Shown here: positions 60,108 to 64,000 of the stretch, in pieces | Layout of the letters: each line of letters starts with the position of its first letter | Position numbering within the stretch: position 1 is the stretch's first letter | NCBI GenBank assembly: GCA_029279945.1 | Contig: JAJUHK010000011.1 | Span: 1 to 64,000 of the forward strand | DNA: 64,000 bases | From: Pseudidiomarina indica | GTDB lineage: Bacteria; Pseudomonadota; Gammaproteobacteria; Enterobacterales; Alteromonadaceae | Direction: 5' to 3' | The notes under the pieces: generated by a model | Told to the model about the DNA's origin: nothing | Database searches by the model: none | Seen by the model: only the letters and a program-made list of their open reading frames with translations | Made by a program: the position numbers and the translations under genes

Positions 60108-60578
60108 TTATTCGGGGCATGTCGCCAAAGCTGCGGTATAGATACTAATAGTATCGGGCACGCCCGTGGCGGTTTCAAAAATCACGGATGAGCGTGCTAG
60201 GTACACTTCGCTACGATTACCCGTATGTTGAATGAGTAGTTGAAGAGGCCGTTGCCACGCTAAGCTCAAGCAAGCAGAATAGGGCGCGGTGGCAATGCGT
60301 GACCAGTCTCGAGCAGATACGTCATAAAGCCACACTTCATAACCCAGCCATGGATTCGAGGGCGCGCCTCGCTGACATTGAAATAGGTGCACTTCAGCGG
60401 CTTGATCAGCTGTGAACAGCTGCTGCATCCGCTGACACTGGGCGGTATCTGGTGGTGTTGGTGTGGCGGTGAGATATTTATATATCAATACCGCTATGAA
60501 CAGCGTAGCTAATACACTTGCTGCTGCAATAAGCCAATGACCGAGGCGGCGTATGCCATGTTTTAATTGTTGCCACAT
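60108..60578 (-). CDS. Small membrane-anchored protein, function unknown
   Basis: 156 residues, not recognised. One N-terminal membrane helix (about 16-37, WLIAAASVLATLFIAVLIYK) precedes a soluble domain with three cysteines (the CQRM, CQRG and CLSLAW regions), which may form disulfides in the periplasm. No catalytic motif is seen. It is on the same strand as the pirin gene, nine bases after it, so it may be cotranscribed, but no functional link is known. Confidence 0.6.
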   Translation of the reverse strand: MWQQLKHGIRRLGHWLIAAASVLATLFIAVLIYKYLTATPTPPDTAQCQRMQQLFTADQAAEVHLFQCQRGAPSNPWLGYEVWLYDVSARDWSRIATAPYSACLSLAWQRPLQLLIQHTGNRSEVYLARSSVIFETATGVPDTISIYTAALATCPE

Positions 60579-60587
60579 ACGTAAAGT

Positions 60588-61520
60588 TTACCTGTGATAA
60601 GAACGGTATCGGTGCACCTCGCCAAAGCGTGGGTGACCGACTTCCCAATCACGCTGCGCTTGTTCAACACGTTGCTGTGATGCACTGACAAAATTCCACC
60701 ATATTTTAACGGGCTGGGCAAAAGGCTCACCCCCTAGGATTAGAATCGTGCAATCCGCGCTTAACGTTATGGTGAGCTCGTTACGTTGCGACCCTAAGCT
60801 TAGTAAATGGTGAGCTGGTATGGTTGTGGTATCTACCGTAAGTGTTCCTTGCAACACATATATCCCATACTCAAACTCATTTTTTAACTGTAAGCTAATA
60901 GTATCAGCTAGATTGGCCTCAAGAAGTAACGCTAGGTGTGGGGTGAAACTCAATGCAGGACTATGCCAACGGCGTTCTGGGGTGATGTAACTCCCAGTGA
61001 TTAAGGTTGCTGAGCACTGACCGAGTGAGAATTGGGGCACTGTTGGGTAATGATCAAAGCGTGGCTCGGTTTCTTCATGCGCAGGTGGTAGAGCACACCA
61101 AAGTTGTAAGCCGTGTAACGCTGTTTGTGGTCTTTGCTCGGCAACTTCAGCGTGGCTGATGCCACGGCCAGCTGTCATTAGATTTAATTGTCCAGGCCGC
61201 AGGGATTGCTCGTAGCCTAAACTGTCGAGGTGCATGAGTTGTCCTGATAGTAACCAGGTGATGGTCTGCAAACCAATGTGTGGATGCGGAGCTACGTCAA
61301 ATAAACTATAGTGTTGTGCATCGATAGGACCAAAATGATCTAAGAAACACCAGGGGCCAATCATACGGATGGCACGTTGTGGGAGCACTCGCTGCACCAA
61401 AAGCTCGGGTGTAAGCGGGCGATCTAATGCCGAATACACAGTCGCATCGTGCTGCAACCATGCAGATTCACAAGTATCTAGTTGATTATCGTTACTCGAA
61501 CGGGACATAGAGACACTCAC
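60588..61520 (-). CDS. Pirin family protein
   Basis: 310-residue bicupin. The first cupin carries the metal-binding HPHIGLQT (about 86-93) and GRGISHAE (about 128-135) segments with conserved histidines and a glutamate, as in quercetinase-type pirins. A C-terminal cupin-like domain follows (about 205-300, PVKIWWNFV). Pirins can have quercetin 2,3-dioxygenase activity or act as redox-responsive cofactors; which applies here is open. Confidence 0.87.
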   Translation of the reverse strand: MSVSMSRSSNDNQLDTCESAWLQHDATVYSALDRPLTPELLVQRVLPQRAIRMIGPWCFLDHFGPIDAQHYSLFDVAPHPHIGLQTITWLLSGQLMHLDSLGYEQSLRPGQLNLMTAGRGISHAEVAEQRPQTALHGLQLWCALPPAHEETEPRFDHYPTVPQFSLGQCSATLITGSYITPERRWHSPALSFTPHLALLLEANLADTISLQLKNEFEYGIYVLQGTLTVDTTTIPAHHLLSLGSQRNELTITLSADCTILILGGEPFAQPVKIWWNFVSASQQRVEQAQRDWEVGHPRFGEVHRYRSYHR

Positions 61521-61657
61521 ATAGTGTTAGTAGCGCAAAAATGAGTATGACATTTGCTACTTTGTTAGTCGAATTTTAACCAACAACTCTTTTACATCGA
61601 TGAAGTTTTCAGTAAGGTGGAGGTTATAACTTATTATAACTACAAGGTAGCAGAATA

Positions 61658-61948
61658 ATGATGAAATCAACAATTGCGAGTCGGATTGGTGCGTTGGCGG
61701 TTATTGTCATTGGGATTTTATTTGTCGTGTTAGCACCGGCAGGGGAAGCGGTGAGCAGCTATCGTCAGCTTGGCGCGGTGGTGATGGTGATCGGCATCTA
61801 TTGGTTATTGCGGCAGCGACGAAATGTGGTTGATTCAGAACAGGACGGTGAGTTTGTCCGGCAACAATTACACTGGTATCAATCACCCGTGGTGTGGATG
61901 CCAGTTATCGTAATTATTTTGATAATACTCATACAGCTATGGCGATAA
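61658..61948 (+). CDS. Small three-helix membrane protein, function unknown
   Basis: 96 residues with three hydrophobic helices (about 10-27, 38-50, 75-94). AAGG lies before the ATG; a second ATG follows at once (MMKS). I do not recognise the family. It stands alone between the pirin and glnS, about 160 bases before glnS. Likely inner membrane. Confidence 0.6.
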   Translation: MMKSTIASRIGALAVIVIGILFVVLAPAGEAVSSYRQLGAVVMVIGIYWLLRQRRNVVDSEQDGEFVRQQLHWYQSPVVWMPVIVIILIILIQLWR

Positions 61949-62108
61949 TGCTGAAGCTGTTGCCGTTGTTCACGCGTTGTGCCAGTTAGTGGCAGCGTGT
62001 CGGTACTTTAACCTTGTGGCTTAGCTCTTGCGTCGCCCTCGATAAACTGCGATCATAGTCTTCATTTTTGCATTAACTTTTTGAATGGACTTCGGAGTAC
62101 AGGAATTC

Positions 62109-63788
62109 ATGGCCGCAGATAAGGCAGCAAATACACCACGTAGTAATTTTATCCGACAAATTATCGATCATGACTTGGCTACAGGTAAGCACAGCCATGT
62201 GCATACTCGGTTTCCGCCAGAGCCTAACGGTTTTCTCCATATCGGTCATGCTAAGTCTATTGTACTGAATTTTGGAATTGCGGAAGACTACCAAGGGCGC
62301 TGCAATCTTCGCTTTGATGATACCAACCCGTTAAAAGAAAAACTCGATTACGTTGAATCAATCCAAGCCGACGTGAAGTGGTTGGGCTATCAATGGGATG
62401 GTGAAGTTCGTTATTCATCAGACTACTTCGAGCAGTTGCATAGCTATGCGATTGAGTTGATCGAAAAAGGTTTAGCGTACTGTGATTTCTCAACCCAAGA
62501 AGAAATGCGTGCGATGCGCGGCACATTAACGGAGCCAGGCGTCAATAGTCCATACCGTGATACGCCGATTGAAGAAAACTTAAAGATCTTTGCGGATATG
62601 ACCGCTGGCAAATATAACGAAGGCGAGGTCTGCCTGCGCGCAAAAATCGATATGAGCTCACCGTTCATGTGTATGCGTGATCCGGTCATTTATCGGATTC
62701 GTTTCGCTCACCATCACCAAACAGGTGATCGTTGGTGTGTGTATCCAATGTATGATTTTACGCATTGTATTTCTGATGCACTTGAAGGTATCACACACTC
62801 GCTGTGTACTCTTGAGTTCCAAGATAACCGTCGCTTGTATGACTGGGTATTGGACAACATCACTATTGATTGCCACCCACAACAAATTGAGTTCTCACGA
62901 CTGAACTTGCAATACACGGTGATGAGTAAACGTAAACTCAACGAACTGGTGGAAGCAGGGAAGGTGTCTGGTTGGGATGACCCACGCATGCCAACCATAG
63001 CCGGAATGCGTCGCCGTGGTTATACACCAAGTGCTATCCGCGAGTTCTGCCATCGGATCGGTGTGACCAAAATGGACAATCAAGTTGAAATGAACATGCT
63101 TGAAGCATGTATTCGTGATGACTTAAACCAGAACGCACCACGTGCCATGGCTGTGATTGATCCAGTACGGTTGGTCATTGAAAACTATCCGGAAGATAAG
63201 CACGAAGAACTGCAAGCGCCAAATCATCCAAACGATGCATCAATGGGCACCAGAGTGTTGCCGTTTGCACGTGAAATTTATATTGAACGAGATGACTTTC
63301 GCGAAGAAGCAAACAAAAAGTACAAACGCTTAGTGCTTGGTAAAGAAGTTCGCTTGCGTAATGCGTATGTGATTAAAGCTGAGCGTGTGGAAAAGAACGA
63401 GGCGGGTGAAATCACCACTATTTATTGTAGTTATGATGCCGAAACGTTAGGCCGTGATCCAGCTGATGGCCGTAAGGTAAAAGGCGTCATACACTGGGTT
63501 TCTGCAGCTCACGCGTTACCAGCCGAGTTCCGGTTGTATGATCGTTTGTTCCAAGTTCCCAATCCAGCGGCAGAAGAGGATTTCTTTAGCACGTTGAACC
63601 CAAACTCGTTGGTGGTGAAACATGGATTTGTGGAGCCAAGCTTAGCGGATGCGGAACCGGAGAAAGCCTATCAATTTGAGCGTATTGGCTACTTTTGTGC
63701 AGATAATAAAGACAGCAAGCCAGGAGCATTGGTTTTTAACCAAACGGTTGGTTTGCGTGATACTTGGAATGAGAATAACGACGCTTAG
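62109..63788 (+). CDS. glnS: Glutamine-tRNA ligase
   Basis: 559 residues from the ATG at 62109, with AGGA five to six bases upstream; the longer frame from 62085 adds only eight residues. Class I synthetase motifs HIGH (about 44-47, in HIGHAKS) and MSKRK (about 276, the KMSKS equivalent) are intact. The tRNA-binding beta-barrels lie in the C-terminal third. Attaches glutamine to tRNA-Gln. E. coli length is 554. The final 12 coding bases before the stop form half of a palindrome shared with fur. Confidence 0.97.
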   Translation: MAADKAANTPRSNFIRQIIDHDLATGKHSHVHTRFPPEPNGFLHIGHAKSIVLNFGIAEDYQGRCNLRFDDTNPLKEKLDYVESIQADVKWLGYQWDGEVRYSSDYFEQLHSYAIELIEKGLAYCDFSTQEEMRAMRGTLTEPGVNSPYRDTPIEENLKIFADMTAGKYNEGEVCLRAKIDMSSPFMCMRDPVIYRIRFAHHHQTGDRWCVYPMYDFTHCISDALEGITHSLCTLEFQDNRRLYDWVLDNITIDCHPQQIEFSRLNLQYTVMSKRKLNELVEAGKVSGWDDPRMPTIAGMRRRGYTPSAIREFCHRIGVTKMDNQVEMNMLEACIRDDLNQNAPRAMAVIDPVRLVIENYPEDKHEELQAPNHPNDASMGTRVLPFAREIYIERDDFREEANKKYKRLVLGKEVRLRNAYVIKAERVEKNEAGEITTIYCSYDAETLGRDPADGRKVKGVIHWVSAAHALPAEFRLYDRLFQVPNPAAEEDFFSTLNPNSLVVKHGFVEPSLADAEPEKAYQFERIGYFCADNKDSKPGALVFNQTVGLRDTWNENNDA

Positions 63789-63800
63789 GCGTCGTTATTC
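63773..63800. terminator. Palindrome spanning both glnS and fur stop codons
   Basis: Perfect 12-base arms (GAATAACGACGC / GCGTCGTTATTC) with loop TTAG. The palindrome overlaps the last glnS codons and the last fur codons. No T-tract follows on either side, so it is an imperfect intrinsic terminator. A strong convergent hairpin may still stop both transcripts or protect both 3' ends. Confidence 0.7.
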
Positions 63801-64000
63801 TGTGTTGGCATTTTGATTGTTGACACAAGTGTCTGGTGTTTTGCATTCGCCGTACAAGTACAAGCTATGATTCGTCAGTGTAATATTGTTAGCTTCAGCA
63901 ACTTGTAACTGACGTTCTTCGATAACTTCGTCTTCAAATTCAAAAACATGTCCACAGGTTAAGCAAACAAGATGGTCATGATGGTCATTTGAACGGAGTT
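63795..64000 (-). CDS. fur: Ferric uptake regulator Fur, C-terminal part
   Basis: Partial: the gene runs off the right edge, and about 68 C-terminal residues are seen. The frame reads SNDHHDHLVCLTCGHVFEFED, then IEERQLQVAEANNITLTNHSLYLYGEC, the dimerisation and metal-binding part of Fur. The HHDH and CLTCG segments carry metal ligands. The tail has three more cysteines. Fur represses iron uptake genes when iron is plentiful. It converges on glnS across the shared palindrome. Confidence 0.93.
   Translation of the reverse strand, partial: LRSNDHHDHLVCLTCGHVFEFEDEVIEERQLQVAEANNITLTNHSLYLYGECKTPDTCVNNQNANTE

Overview
The window looks like part of a chromosome from a marine or halophilic gammaproteobacterium, most likely in the Alteromonadales (Idiomarina or a close relative). 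That placement is inferred from gene content and order, namely lolCDE-comEC-msbA-lpxK-kdsB, gltA/sdhCDAB/sucABCD, mfd-csiV, and TonB-free peptidase and RND genes, with moderate GC judged by eye. Gene density is high. I saw no insertion sequence, prophage, CRISPR array, rRNA or tRNA.

Layout. 1-2.6 kb: two convergent cyclic-di-GMP enzymes, a PAS-GGDEF cyclase behind a LexA-box promoter and a membrane GGDEF-EAL protein. 2.6-4.6 kb: glutathione-dependent formaldehyde detoxification (frmB, frmA). 4.7-7.5 kb: an M16 metallopeptidase lipoprotein. 7.7-9.6 kb: nucleoside salvage (udk, nupC). 9.6-14.5 kb: tesB, acnA, and a folM-folK pteridine pair. 14.6-19.7 kb: a five-gene operon with a periplasmic one-helix membrane protein, a sodium:solute symporter, a 39-residue membrane miniprotein, a carbamoyltransferase with a changed acceptor site, and an asparagine-synthetase-type amidotransferase. 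I think this is the most interesting locus. The gene set would fit synthesis and uptake of a carbamoylated, amidated amino-acid solute; N-alpha-carbamoyl-glutamine 1-amide, a known osmolyte of a halophilic purple bacterium, is the best guess, but this is inference.

19.7-29.4 kb, all on the minus strand: mfd, csiV, an extracellular nuclease lipoprotein, an ECF sigma / anti-sigma / PDZ operon, and an alkaline phosphatase lipoprotein with a convincing Pho box. Together they suggest phosphate scavenging from extracellular DNA around an envelope-sensing sigma operon. 29.5-39.3 kb: lipoprotein export (lolCDE), a DUF2062 protein, comEC, and the lipid A/KDO block msbA-lpxK-Trm112-like-kdsB. 39.3-46.7 kb: a tripartite-type efflux operon with two RND permeases and one adaptor, but no outer-membrane channel gene. 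46.9-58.4 kb: a TCA-cycle block, gltA diverging from sdhCDAB-sucAB-sucCD, split by internal terminators; sucB carries two lipoyl domains.

58.4-64 kb: azoR diverging from a LysR regulator, a small membrane protein, a pirin, another small membrane protein, glnS, and the C-terminal part of fur running off the window. Many start codons were set downstream of the longest open frame because a Shine-Dalgarno sequence and the family's usual N-terminus agree there. All functional calls come from reading motifs by eye; no database search was run.
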